From assembly GCA_017405965.1 (NCBI GenBank), contig JAFQZK010000038.1, positions 1 to 64,000 of the forward strand: 64,000 nt of DNA, given 5' to 3'. Made by a program: the position numbers and the translations under genes. Under the pieces are notes generated by a model, which saw nothing but the letters and a program-made list of their open reading frames with translations, was not told where the DNA came from and searched no databases. Below, one piece after another: positions 35,863 through 43,965 of the stretch. Each line of letters starts with the position of its first letter. Position 1 is the first letter of the stretch. Origin of the DNA: Muribaculaceae bacterium. GTDB lineage: Bacteria > Bacteroidota > Bacteroidia > Bacteroidales > Muribaculaceae.

Positions 35863-36129
35863 AGCGGTCTTTGACAAGTCTGGAAGCTGAAAAGCCATTT
35901 TGAACTTTGTCCTGCGCATTCGCGGGATGTCCATAATTCCCTTTGGGAGTTGTGGATAACAATGTTAGGCGTGTTAACGTTCAACTGCGTTTCACTGATG
36001 TACTGCGTACATTGTATTATTTTTAGTGATTATGATCATTATGATTATTTAGATCATTATGATTATTTAGATCATTGCTATATTTTCTGAAAGAAAAGGC
36101 TTTTTAGTGACTGGAATTCAAAGACCGCT
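35863..36129 (+). ncRNA. Retron msr-msd non-coding RNA
   Basis: AGCGGTCTTTG (35863-35873) and CAAAGACCGCT (36119-36129) form a perfect 11-bp a1/a2 inverted repeat enclosing about 267 bases, directly upstream of the RT gene. Inside, the msr-like part has two strong hairpins: 35910-35927 (CCTGCG/CGCGGG, loop CATT) and 35931-35955 (11 bp, loop TTT). AAAAGCC near 35890 can pair with GGCTTTT near 36099. The msd-like part holds ATGTAC-TGC-GTACAT and an 18-base tandem repeat (2.4 copies, 36034-36076). The branching G cannot be fixed by eye. Confidence 0.8.
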
Positions 36130-36144
36130 TTTTAATTTGATATT

Positions 36145-37608
36145 ATGGATAGGAACTACATAGCACAGCAAGCTGCCAAGATGGAGACAAAGCATGATCT
36201 TTTGTCTCTTCTCAACCGCATCAAGATTTCTTGGTTCGAGGATATGGGCATGACTGTAAAGTTCCATCCATTTACGATGAAGCAGCTAAATTACTACAGC
36301 AATCCTAATCATACTTTTCATCGATACTCGCAATTCAAGATAAAGAAAAAGACTGGAGGTTTTCGCCAAATCACTGCTCCACGCAGCAAAACATTTAAGC
36401 TCATGCTGATGTGCTTAAATGAAATGTTTAAATCTATCTATTCGCCATCTGATTTTGCAATGGGCTTTACAGAGGGCCGCTCAGTCGTAAGCAATGCAAG
36501 CATCCATAAAGGGCAGAACTATATCTTCAATATAGACCTGAAAGATTTCTTTCCAAGTATATACAGAGTTAGAGTGAGAGCCAGGTTACAAGCAAAGCCT
36601 TTCTGCTTTAATGAAAATATTGCCATGTTGCTTGCCGGACTTTGCTCAATGAAAATTTCTAGTGGTCATAACGATGGTAGGGACTATGTGCTGCCACAGG
36701 GCTCCCCTACTTCACCAATCATTACAAACATGATTTGTGATAACCTCGATCGCCGTCTAGCGGGTCTTGCGAAGCGCTTCGGTTTAAGATACTCTCGATA
36801 TGCTGATGACATTACATTTAGTTCCATGCATAACGTTTACCAGACCAATGGTGAGTTCAGAACTGAACTGAGACGTATTATTGAAGGTCAAGGGTTTACT
36901 ATAAATGAAGCAAAAACGAGATTGCAAAAGCAAGGCTCCAGGCAAGAAGTAACTGGTTTAATAGTTAGCGATAAGCTCAACGTTACGCAACATTATGTTA
37001 GAGACATTCGCAACATACTTTTTATTTGGGAGCATTATGGTTACAATGCTGCTTTTACTCGTTTTTTCCCAAGATATAAAGCAGAAAAGGGTCATGTTAA
37101 AAAAGGCGTGCCTGATTTAATCAATGTGCTTGATGGAAAATTGATGTACCTTAAGATGGTAAAAGGGGCAGAAGATAGCGTATATATTCGGCTGTTCAGT
37201 AAATATAGAACGCTGGCTGACAAAGCACATAGTATTGATAACACAACGGAACATGGTGTTACCTATGTCGAGACCATCCCTCTTCATGATTTTGAGGTTA
37301 ATAATTCGACAGAAGTAATAATAGATTGGGTTGTCCCCACGAGTGATGATGAAAACGGACAGCCAAAGCCCAAACGCCGTACAGCATCTTTTACTCTTGA
37401 TGGCAAGAGAGTATATGCTTCAGTCAACAAAAATGTAAAAAAAGAAGATGAGCAAAAGAAAGAATTACTTGCAATATCAAACTGCAGAGACGCAAAGAAC
37501 AAACAATTTTGGCTGATACACTATGTAAACAAAGTTACCGTGCCACCTGCAGAACCTGTGAATATAGAAGAATTAAGCAACGAGCTTGACGCTCTTTTAA
37601 ACTCATAA
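36145..37608 (+). CDS. Retron reverse transcriptase
   Basis: The 487-residue RT carries retron-specific marks: region X NAxxH as NASIHKGQNYIFNIDLKDFF (about 117 onward), the palm motif RYADDITFS (about 218-221), DYVLPQGSPTSPIITNMICD, and region Y VTG as RQEVTGLIVSDKLNV. The C-terminal 150 residues extend beyond a minimal retron RT and include a basic stretch (GQPKPKRRTASF) with no motif I know. It should copy the adjacent ncRNA into msDNA that stays joined to the RNA. The HEPN-type gene follows one base after its stop. Confidence 0.92.
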   Translation: MDRNYIAQQAAKMETKHDLLSLLNRIKISWFEDMGMTVKFHPFTMKQLNYYSNPNHTFHRYSQFKIKKKTGGFRQITAPRSKTFKLMLMCLNEMFKSIYSPSDFAMGFTEGRSVVSNASIHKGQNYIFNIDLKDFFPSIYRVRVRARLQAKPFCFNENIAMLLAGLCSMKISSGHNDGRDYVLPQGSPTSPIITNMICDNLDRRLAGLAKRFGLRYSRYADDITFSSMHNVYQTNGEFRTELRRIIEGQGFTINEAKTRLQKQGSRQEVTGLIVSDKLNVTQHYVRDIRNILFIWEHYGYNAAFTRFFPRYKAEKGHVKKGVPDLINVLDGKLMYLKMVKGAEDSVYIRLFSKYRTLADKAHSIDNTTEHGVTYVETIPLHDFEVNNSTEVIIDWVVPTSDDENGQPKPKRRTASFTLDGKRVYASVNKNVKKEDEQKKELLAISNCRDAKNKQFWLIHYVNKVTVPPAEPVNIEELSNELDALLNS

Positions 37609-37609
37609 T

Positions 37610-38446
37610 ATGGATGACAATGTAAAGTCAGTATTACATAAGGTGATACAACTCTCAAAGCAAAACGAAGAGTTTGACAAAGAGTTGCGGAGGGCATTAA
37701 ATATAGTGCCGTCCGCTAAGTTGTCAAGTTCGGATTCGGAGAAAAGAATTTTAAATATCGAGAAATATTTAGGATTGGATTATCTCCTCGATAGCCAAAC
37801 TTCTGTCATTGATTATTCTTTCGTGTCGGATATAAATGTTCGCATTCAACTGATATCCGATAATCGTGAAATGCAACGGTTTAGATTCGGAACTCGATAT
37901 CATAAGATTGATTTTGAAGAATGTTGCAGATATACTATGCTTCAGGGTGAGATGCTGTTAAACTACTACTATTATAATAAAGGAGAGAATATAAGTAAAA
38001 TTGTTGATTATATTAAACGATTCAATTCGCATGTTACAATTAGTGAGAAGATTGTATCGCTGACAGAAATATCCTTCAATGTTAAGATGTGGGCGTTCAA
38101 GAATGAAGTTGATTTCGATAAATCTATAGGATTATTGTGGGATTATATAAGAAATACAAGGAATTCAATCAGTCACCGCTCTATTGAAAAAGAAGAATTC
38201 CAAATTAAAAAATATAGGGAGCGGCTCCTGTCAATGAATATGCCACTGAATGAAAATGGGGAAGTAAACTATTACAAATTGACAGAAGGATCTCAAGAAA
38301 TGAACTTGTATAAAAATATGATTAACAACACAGATGAATATAGAAAGTATCGGTATTTTCTATGGCTAAAGAGAGAGCCTTATGACGATTTAAATAAATC
38401 CTTGATGTGTCTAGTTGAGCAAGTTCAACAGAACATCTCAAAGTAA
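37610..38446 (+). CDS. HEPN-like protein, probable retron effector (RNase toxin)
   Basis: The 278-residue helical protein follows the RT stop by one base. Residues 181-190 read RNTRNSISHR and contain the HEPN RNase signature R-x4-H (Arg184, His189) with the usual polar residue after Arg. It sits in a helix-rich context (EEFQIKKYRERL follows). HEPN proteins are metal-independent RNases that act as toxins in many defence systems. By gene order it would be the effector held inactive by the RT-msDNA complex. The fold assignment rests on the motif and helicity alone. Confidence 0.65.
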   Translation: MDDNVKSVLHKVIQLSKQNEEFDKELRRALNIVPSAKLSSSDSEKRILNIEKYLGLDYLLDSQTSVIDYSFVSDINVRIQLISDNREMQRFRFGTRYHKIDFEECCRYTMLQGEMLLNYYYYNKGENISKIVDYIKRFNSHVTISEKIVSLTEISFNVKMWAFKNEVDFDKSIGLLWDYIRNTRNSISHRSIEKEEFQIKKYRERLLSMNMPLNENGEVNYYKLTEGSQEMNLYKNMINNTDEYRKYRYFLWLKREPYDDLNKSLMCLVEQVQQNISK

Positions 38447-38452
38447 TAATTT

Positions 38453-38487
38453 ACGAACAAAGAATTCGCAACCTCTTCTCAACTTTG
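38453..38487 (+). promoter_or_regulatory. WYL-regulon operator and promoter 4
   Basis: ACGAAC-AAAGA-ATTCGC (38453-38469) shares its left arm and centre with operator 2. The TTTG of the -7 box (CAACTTTG) starts exactly 15 bases after its end. It precedes the HAD/PRTase/DprA trio; the start of the first gene is about 27 bases downstream. Confidence 0.78.
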
Positions 38488-38513
38488 CATCGTCAAACAC
38501 AAAACGATGCATA

Positions 38514-39065
38514 ATGAGAAATCTGTCAAAATACCCGACGTTCGTTTTCGATCTTGATAACACATTGGTTGAAACTAACATTGCAAACAATTTGTCATAC
38601 ATGGAAGCAATTAAAGAAGTATTGAATGAAGACTTTTGTTTTGATTCCAAGCAAAGGTTTACTCGTGATAAATTGTTGGCATTCTTCCCAGGGGTATCTC
38701 AAACTGAGTACAACGACATTATAGCCATCAAAAAGGAGAAATTTAACTCACATATTGCAGAAACGACATTAAATACAAATCTTGTAAGAATCCTTAAAGT
38801 TTTGAGTCATCACGATTGCGAGACAATTCTTTTGACTCATTGCCGTCGTGAACGTGCGATGTCGATCTGTTCATATTACAATATTGCAAAATACTTTACA
38901 GCACTTTACTTCTTTGAAGATGAAATTCGTACTAAATACGATGTACTTCTAAGAAATGGTTATAACATGGAGTCAATCATTTTGTTTGAGAATGAAAGTG
39001 ATGGTAAAGAAGAAGCCATAAGAAATGGTATAATCAGTGAGAATATTATTGGTGTTAAATTTTAA
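38514..39065 (+). CDS. HAD-superfamily hydrolase
   Basis: The product has about 183 residues with HAD motif I FVFDLDNTLVE near residue 12, motif II LLTHCRR (Thr/Ser position) and motif IV-like LFENESDGKEEA near the end. It should be a small-molecule phosphatase, plausibly acting on a nucleotide or sugar phosphate. I start it at ATG 38514, just after operator 4, because the longer upstream frame would run across the promoter. It forms an operon with a PRTase-like and a DprA-like gene. Confidence 0.85.
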   Translation: MRNLSKYPTFVFDLDNTLVETNIANNLSYMEAIKEVLNEDFCFDSKQRFTRDKLLAFFPGVSQTEYNDIIAIKKEKFNSHIAETTLNTNLVRILKVLSHHDCETILLTHCRRERAMSICSYYNIAKYFTALYFFEDEIRTKYDVLLRNGYNMESIILFENESDGKEEAIRNGIISENIIGVKF

Positions 39066-39079
39066 TAAATTAAGAAACT

Positions 39080-39742
39080 ATGAAGAAATATACAATTGCA
39101 TCGAGTGAAAGCGTTTGTCGCACGTTGAATGGAGGCTTTGGTGTTTGCCTATTGCGTGATACAATCGCCTATTATCATGGCGATTACATGGGAGGAGGTA
39201 ATTGGAGAATCTCCGGCACTCTTGAGAATTTAATATGTACTCTTAAAAATGATATCAGACCATACTCTCAGGAAGAATTGCATGAGAAGATGCAAAAATT
39301 GGCACATATCCTTAAATCGGATTTGCCGGCAATACTGAAGGATTGTGATAAGGATTCGCTCAGAGTCTGTGTGATACCGAGAGCAAAAAAAGAGGATTCT
39401 TACCGCTTTGACCAGTTATATTTTAGGGGAACAATACAATCGGTAGTCAATGACCTGCCTGAATTTGAAGATGGCACACATGACATTATCCGTCAATTAG
39501 ATACTGTAACGACCCATCGTGCCAAATTTGGATATGGTGGATCTGGTGAAATGCCTTATGTCGGCATAACAAAAGATACATGCTCAATATCTGACGAAGT
39601 TGTTGGCAAAGATATCTTATTGATTGACGATTTATATACTAAGTCTATCAACATTGACGAAGATGGCATTCAAGCTCTTTATGACAAAGGTGCTAGAAAC
39701 GTGTTTTTCTATTCAATCGGTAAGACTATGTTAAGATTTTAA
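39080..39742 (+). CDS. Phosphoribosyltransferase-like protein
   Basis: The 220-residue protein has a C-terminal PRTase-type loop, DILLIDDLYTKSINIDEDGI, with the two acidic residues that normally hold PRPP and an unusual TKS in place of the TTG/A turn. It ends in GARNVFFYSIGKT. The N-terminal half has a Gly-rich strand (GDYMGGGNWRIS). ComF-like proteins have this C-terminal half. It lies between HAD and DprA-like genes, so a nucleotide or nucleoside intermediate is the likely common substrate. Confidence 0.75.
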   Translation: MKKYTIASSESVCRTLNGGFGVCLLRDTIAYYHGDYMGGGNWRISGTLENLICTLKNDIRPYSQEELHEKMQKLAHILKSDLPAILKDCDKDSLRVCVIPRAKKEDSYRFDQLYFRGTIQSVVNDLPEFEDGTHDIIRQLDTVTTHRAKFGYGGSGEMPYVGITKDTCSISDEVVGKDILLIDDLYTKSINIDEDGIQALYDKGARNVFFYSIGKTMLRF

Positions 39743-39755
39743 TTCACAAAAAGAT

Positions 39756-40679
39756 ATGATTTACTCTGAAAATAGTTTAAACTTACTTACAGCAAGGACT
39801 TACCCTAAAAAAGGGCCTGCATGGATCAATAAAAATCTGATGGGCGTAAGTCTATCATTATTGTGCGAGCGGCTTGAAACAGATGAGGCCGAATTCTTGG
39901 AGAAACGTGACAATATTGAACGGACAATAAAAAAGCTTGGAGATAGCATTGATGGCATCATTGCAATTGGTGACAGTGACTTTCCCCATATTAGAGGTTG
40001 TGTCACCCCTGCTGATAGACCATTCGCTCTGTTTTACAAAGGAGATTTACAACTCTTAAGCAAATCAAACTTAAATGTTGCTGTGATTGGTGTGTTGAAT
40101 CCTGATGACAAAATTGAGCTTACAGAACGAATGGTTGTCGCTGAAATTCTTAAGCATGAAGCGACAATTATAAGTGGGCTTGCTTTAGGCTGCGATTCTA
40201 TTGCACACCGAGTGGCGTTAGAGCAACTGGGTAAAACGGTTGCGATATTACCTAGTCCACTTAATAACATAGTGCCTAAAGAAAATTTAAAACTTGCGAA
40301 TAAGATTGTGGCTAACGGTGGTCTATTAATTAGTGAATACTATGAAGAGCCAAAAAGCAGAAACGATATGATCAGTAGATTTGTTGTACGAGATAGGCTT
40401 CAGGCTCTTTTCTCGGATGCCATTTTGCTGTCTGCTAGTTATGCACCTAACAATTTAGGTAACGATAGCGGTTCAAGGCATGCCATGGAAAAAGCGAAGG
40501 TTTATGGCATAAAAAGAGGCGTTATTTATAACGAGTCAAAACATTTAAACAATCCTATGTACGACTTGAACAGACAGATTCTTAACGAAGACAAAACTGT
40601 AGTTCGTATTGATTCAGCAAATATGGTTGAAGCCATAAATCAATTAGTGTCTAAACCAATCATTCAGTCCTTATTTTAA
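39756..40679 (+). CDS. DprA-like (SMF/Rossmann) protein
   Basis: The 307-residue product shows the DprA/Smf Rossmann core: IRGCVTPADRPFALFYKGDL, VAVIGVLNPDD, TIISGLALGCDSIAHRVALE, KTVAILPSPLNNIVPKENLK and GGLLISEYYEEP. The usual GTR/GSR loop is replaced by GVL. DprA normally loads RecA on incoming single-stranded DNA. DprA-like proteins also occur in conflict-type operons with PRTase and HAD enzymes, where they may bind nucleotides. Here it is the last gene of such a trio; a terminator follows. Confidence 0.85.
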   Translation: MIYSENSLNLLTARTYPKKGPAWINKNLMGVSLSLLCERLETDEAEFLEKRDNIERTIKKLGDSIDGIIAIGDSDFPHIRGCVTPADRPFALFYKGDLQLLSKSNLNVAVIGVLNPDDKIELTERMVVAEILKHEATIISGLALGCDSIAHRVALEQLGKTVAILPSPLNNIVPKENLKLANKIVANGGLLISEYYEEPKSRNDMISRFVVRDRLQALFSDAILLSASYAPNNLGNDSGSRHAMEKAKVYGIKRGVIYNESKHLNNPMYDLNRQILNEDKTVVRIDSANMVEAINQLVSKPIIQSLF

Positions 40680-40705
40680 CATAATTAAGCATCGTTAATT
40701 CTTAT

Positions 40706-40736
40706 AGCCCTGATACTGCAAGTACGGGGCTTTTTT
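40706..40736 (+). terminator. Terminator of the HAD/PRTase/DprA operon
   Basis: AGCCC-tga-TAC, loop, GTA-cg-GGGCT followed by six T. A second hairpin AACCGCC/GGCGGTT is at 40744-40761. Confidence 0.75.
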
Positions 40737-40817
40737 GCATACCAACCGCCTCACGGCGGTTGTTTGCTTTCAAGGTATAGTGGGCGTGGCCGTCCACTAT
40801 TTTCGTCTTTGTATTTG

Positions 40818-40950
40818 TCTCTCTACATGTCGGGAGATGAATTGATATGGGAAGCCGCCATGATGATTTTCTGATGTGACATTGCCCCCGCCGTCGCTAG
40901 GCGTATATCTTTTTCGGTTCAAAGTTAGATGTTAACGTGATACTATCACA
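40818..40950 (-). ncRNA. Candidate small RNA / repeat R2, copy 1
   Basis: About 130 bases align with 43649-43765: shared TCTCTAC, CGGGAGA, GAAGCCGC, TGATGA, GACATTG, GTCGCTAG and TGATACT in order. Both copies carry a minus-strand -7 box at the same end (here TAACTTTG, 40927 to 40920), so each is probably transcribed leftward as a non-coding RNA. Reading frames are not conserved. The rest of the 40680-41376 gap holds hairpins listed separately. Confidence 0.5.
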
Positions 40951-41151
40951 ATTCTTTCATTGATTCGGTTTATTTACTATTGGCCATTCGGACCGATACC
41001 CATTCAATTCCGCTGCAAACCCGTTCAAGTGATTGTAGCTTATTCGCGTCCCAACTATTTTGCAACCATTGTTACTATAACAGCCGTTGCAAAAGAAAAA
41101 CGGAGCATGCTGTTACATTTATTGCGCCATAATGACTTGATAATAGAAAAG

Positions 41152-41265
41152 CTATAATCAGCGGAAACTGGTGTTTTTTTATATGTTTCCGCTGGAAATA
41201 TCACAAAAAAGTGTCTATAACCAGCGGAAATTAGTGTTTTTCCATATGTTTCCGCTGATTATAGC
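41152..41265. repeat. Two tandem 43-base hairpin units inside an 18-bp inverted repeat
   Basis: GCTATAATCAGCGGAAAC (41151-41168) and GTTTCCGCTGATTATAGC (41248-41265) are exact reverse complements. Between them the unit starting CTATAA.CAGCGGAAA and ending TATGTTTCCGCTG occurs twice, at 41152 and 41215 (63-base period), each able to fold AGCGGAAA with TTTCCGCT. It lies about 110 bases before the M13 peptidase start. It may be an operator, a double terminator or a recombination site. Confidence 0.7.
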
Positions 41266-41376
41266 ATCATAACAATGGAAATATTTTTCGCTGTATTGCA
41301 ACTTTTTTGTGTGCTTAATACGTCTAATGGACAAATAACTCAATTTTGACATATTAATCCAAATAGAACTTCGACA

Positions 41377-43416
41377 ATGAAAAAAGATCGTGTAATCGCC
41401 ATAACACTTTTATGCGTAATGGTAGCAGCCGGCGGACAGAAGACTGTAGCGCAAACGAAAAAAGAAGTGGTTCCAGCCATTGAACTGAGCAATATGGACA
41501 TCACAGTCGACCCTGCAGAGGACTTTTACCGCTATTGCAATGGCAATTGGCTGAAGAACAATCCGATTCCCGAAGATGCTTCTTATTATGATGTGTTTTC
41601 AGAGGTTGACAACCGTACGAAGTTGCAGCTCAAAGAGATTATTGAAGAGGTGACTCATGACAAAACCGCCGTGCAAGGAAGCGTGGCACAGAAGATTCGC
41701 GATTTCTACAACTCGGGCATGGACTCCGTGGCCATCAACGAGCGCGGATACAGCGAGTTGATTCCCTACTTCGACATGATTGACCGGATGAGCGACAAGT
41801 CGCAACTTGCCAAGCTTACCGGACAACTCCACAATGTCGGTTTCAAGCCCTTCTTCGTTTCAGGCAGCTATACCGATTTTAAAAATGCCGACAGGAACAT
41901 CATGTTGGTTTTCCAAGGCGGCATTAGCCTGCCCGTTCGAGATTTATATCTCGTCGAAGAAATTCAGGAAATTCGCGACAAATATGTAGAGCACATTACT
42001 AAAATGTTCCAACTTACTGGCATAGATGCTGCACTTGCAGCCCAAAAAGCCCAGCATGTTCTCGCCTTCGAGACCGAACTTGCAAAATGCTCACTACCCA
42101 TAGAGGATTGCCAAGATCCCAACAACCTCTATCATATCATGAGCCGTGGGGAGCTGCAGGCCTCCACACCGATCTTCGACTGGGACACCTACTTTGATGC
42201 TATTGGAGCTCCGGCATTTGACAGTCTCAATGTCGCATCGCCCGATTTCATCACAGCCCTCGACGGCATTATCAACAGCACCGACTTCAACACCATCAAG
42301 GACTACTTGAAATGGAAGGTCATCACCAACAGTGCCCCACAGCTTAGCGATGACCTGGTTACCGAAGATTTCAACTTCTTCGACAAATTCCTTTATGGTG
42401 TAGAGACACAGGAGCCCCGTTGGCGTCGTGTGCTTGACAAAACCTCTAATCATTTAGGCGAGGCCATCGGACAACTATATGTGGAGAAGTATTTCCCCGC
42501 CGAAGCAAAAGCGCGTGTGCTGGACCTCGTCAAAAATTTGCGTATGGCTCTTGGAGAGCGCATTAAGAACCTTGATTGGATGAGTGATGAGACCAAGGCT
42601 AATGCCCTCCGAAAACTCGATTGTTTCGAAGTGAATATCGGATATCCCGACAAGTGGTTAGACTACAGCAATTTTGAAGTAACTCCTGAATCCTATTTCC
42701 AGAACGTACGCCGATCAAGACGATTCGAGAGGGATTTAGATATCGCCAAGGTCGGCAAGCCCGTTGATAAAGAGGAATGGGACATGGAACCTCAAACCAT
42801 TAACGCCCGTTATAACCCAGACATGAACAGGTTAACGTTCCCGGCTGGTGTCCTGCAACCTCCATTCTTCAACATGGATGCTGACGATGCCGTCAACTAT
42901 GGTGCCATCGGCCAGGCAATCGCTCATGAGATGACCCACGGGTTCGACAATTCAGGGCGTCTATTCGACGAAAAAGGCAATCTCAACAACTGGTGGACCG
43001 ATGAGGACGATGCCCAGTTCACCGAACGCGCCAAGCAACTTGTTAAGTTGTTCGATGAATTCGAACTCCATGGCTACCACATTAACGGAGAGCAAACCCT
43101 TGACGAGAATATCGCAGACTTGGGCGGCCTCAATGTGGCTTGGGATGCCTACCAAATGACCGACGAGGCCAAAGCGGGCAAGATCATCGATGGATTTACA
43201 CCAGCACAACGCTTCTTCATCAGCTACACCACAGTATGGCGTTGCAATATTCGTGACAAGGCCCTTGAATTACAAATCAAAGAAGACGTGCATTCGCCAC
43301 ACGAAGCCCGCGCCACTCGCGCTCTTGGCTCGATGACGCACTTCTATGAGGCATTCGACATTCCTGAAGGAAGCAAGATATATATCGCTCCTGATGAACG
43401 CGCCGACATTTGGTAA
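41377..43416 (+). CDS. pepO: M13-family metallopeptidase (PepO/neprilysin-like)
   Basis: The 679-residue protein has an N-terminal signal peptide (MKKDRVIAITLLCVMVAAGG), so it acts in the periplasm or is membrane linked. Zinc-binding motif HExxH is in AIAHEMTHGFDNSGR (about 515) and the third ligand motif is ENIADLGGLNVAWDAY. The C-terminal VWRCNIRDKALE and SPHEARATRALGSMTHFYEA are typical of M13. It cleaves peptides of moderate length. It looks like a core gene that separates the two accessory regions. Confidence 0.93.
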   Translation: MKKDRVIAITLLCVMVAAGGQKTVAQTKKEVVPAIELSNMDITVDPAEDFYRYCNGNWLKNNPIPEDASYYDVFSEVDNRTKLQLKEIIEEVTHDKTAVQGSVAQKIRDFYNSGMDSVAINERGYSELIPYFDMIDRMSDKSQLAKLTGQLHNVGFKPFFVSGSYTDFKNADRNIMLVFQGGISLPVRDLYLVEEIQEIRDKYVEHITKMFQLTGIDAALAAQKAQHVLAFETELAKCSLPIEDCQDPNNLYHIMSRGELQASTPIFDWDTYFDAIGAPAFDSLNVASPDFITALDGIINSTDFNTIKDYLKWKVITNSAPQLSDDLVTEDFNFFDKFLYGVETQEPRWRRVLDKTSNHLGEAIGQLYVEKYFPAEAKARVLDLVKNLRMALGERIKNLDWMSDETKANALRKLDCFEVNIGYPDKWLDYSNFEVTPESYFQNVRRSRRFERDLDIAKVGKPVDKEEWDMEPQTINARYNPDMNRLTFPAGVLQPPFFNMDADDAVNYGAIGQAIAHEMTHGFDNSGRLFDEKGNLNNWWTDEDDAQFTERAKQLVKLFDEFELHGYHINGEQTLDENIADLGGLNVAWDAYQMTDEAKAGKIIDGFTPAQRFFISYTTVWRCNIRDKALELQIKEDVHSPHEARATRALGSMTHFYEAFDIPEGSKIYIAPDERADIW

Positions 43417-43473
43417 CTAACAACATAAACATTGACGAAGAAATAAAGCATCAACGTCGATTAAGAATATTAT

Positions 43474-43508
43474 GCCTCGGATACGCAAAAAGCGTTCCGA
43501 GGCTTTTT
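43474..43508 (+). terminator. Terminator after the M13 peptidase
   Basis: GCCTCGGA (43474-43481) pairs with TCCGAGGC (43496-43503), followed by TTTTT. It would also end leftward transcripts of repeat R2 copy 2. Confidence 0.8.
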
Positions 43509-43648
43509 CAGCGGTAAGGAGGGAAACGCCAGGCGGCGATCTCTCCTTGCTGTGTGTTGGCTATCGCCGAAATTGGGCGGCGGTTCGGCATAGAAACTAT
43601 GCGAGCATGGTTCTCTGCTCTCAACTTGCACCAACTTTGACACGCTGG

Positions 43649-43765
43649 CTCTCTACTTGACGGGAGAGGCATGATACCGTGAAGCCGCATTGATGAAATT
43701 AAATGTTGACATTGTCCTGTCGCTAGCACCTTTTCCACCGCAAAGATAGCGGGCATCATGATACT
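43649..43765 (-). ncRNA. Candidate small RNA / repeat R2, copy 2
   Basis: This is the second copy of the element at 40818-40950. A minus-strand -7 box TATCTTTG (43748 to 43741) lies at the same position. Downstream the sequence continues to the bidirectional hairpin at 43474-43508, giving a predicted RNA of about 230 bases. The two copies flank the M13 peptidase in the same orientation. Confidence 0.5.
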
Positions 43766-43965
43766 GCAAGGCTATACGAAGTTGCCTCGAAATAATCCAC
43801 AAAATTTGACGCTGCGCATAAAATTTGGCTTGTCCTGAAGGATGGATTTTTTCGGTCAAGCCTTGACAGGCGTATCACTAACAGCCCTTACTCTTAAAGC
43901 AGTGTAAAATGGTTATACGCGACAACATGGACAATGATTATTAACATTTTAAAAATTTCATCATT

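Noticed and set aside
35863-36129. Group II intron or DGR context for the reverse transcriptase
   Set aside because: No intron domain V, maturase motif, or variable-repeat/template-repeat pair was seen; NAxxH, VTG and the a1/a2 repeat identify a retron.
39080-39742. PRTase-like gene as the retron's effector
   Set aside because: I recall retron types with PRTase partners, but this gene belongs to the HAD-led operon with its own operator and promoter, while the HEPN-like gene is directly coupled to the RT.
40960-41157. 65-codon open frame upstream of the M13 peptidase
   Set aside because: Non-homologous, odd composition, no promoter placement and overlaps no conserved element; treated as chance.
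43508-43759. 83-codon minus-strand open frame over repeat R2 copy 2
   Set aside because: The frame is not kept in copy 1, which has stops, so a small RNA is more likely.
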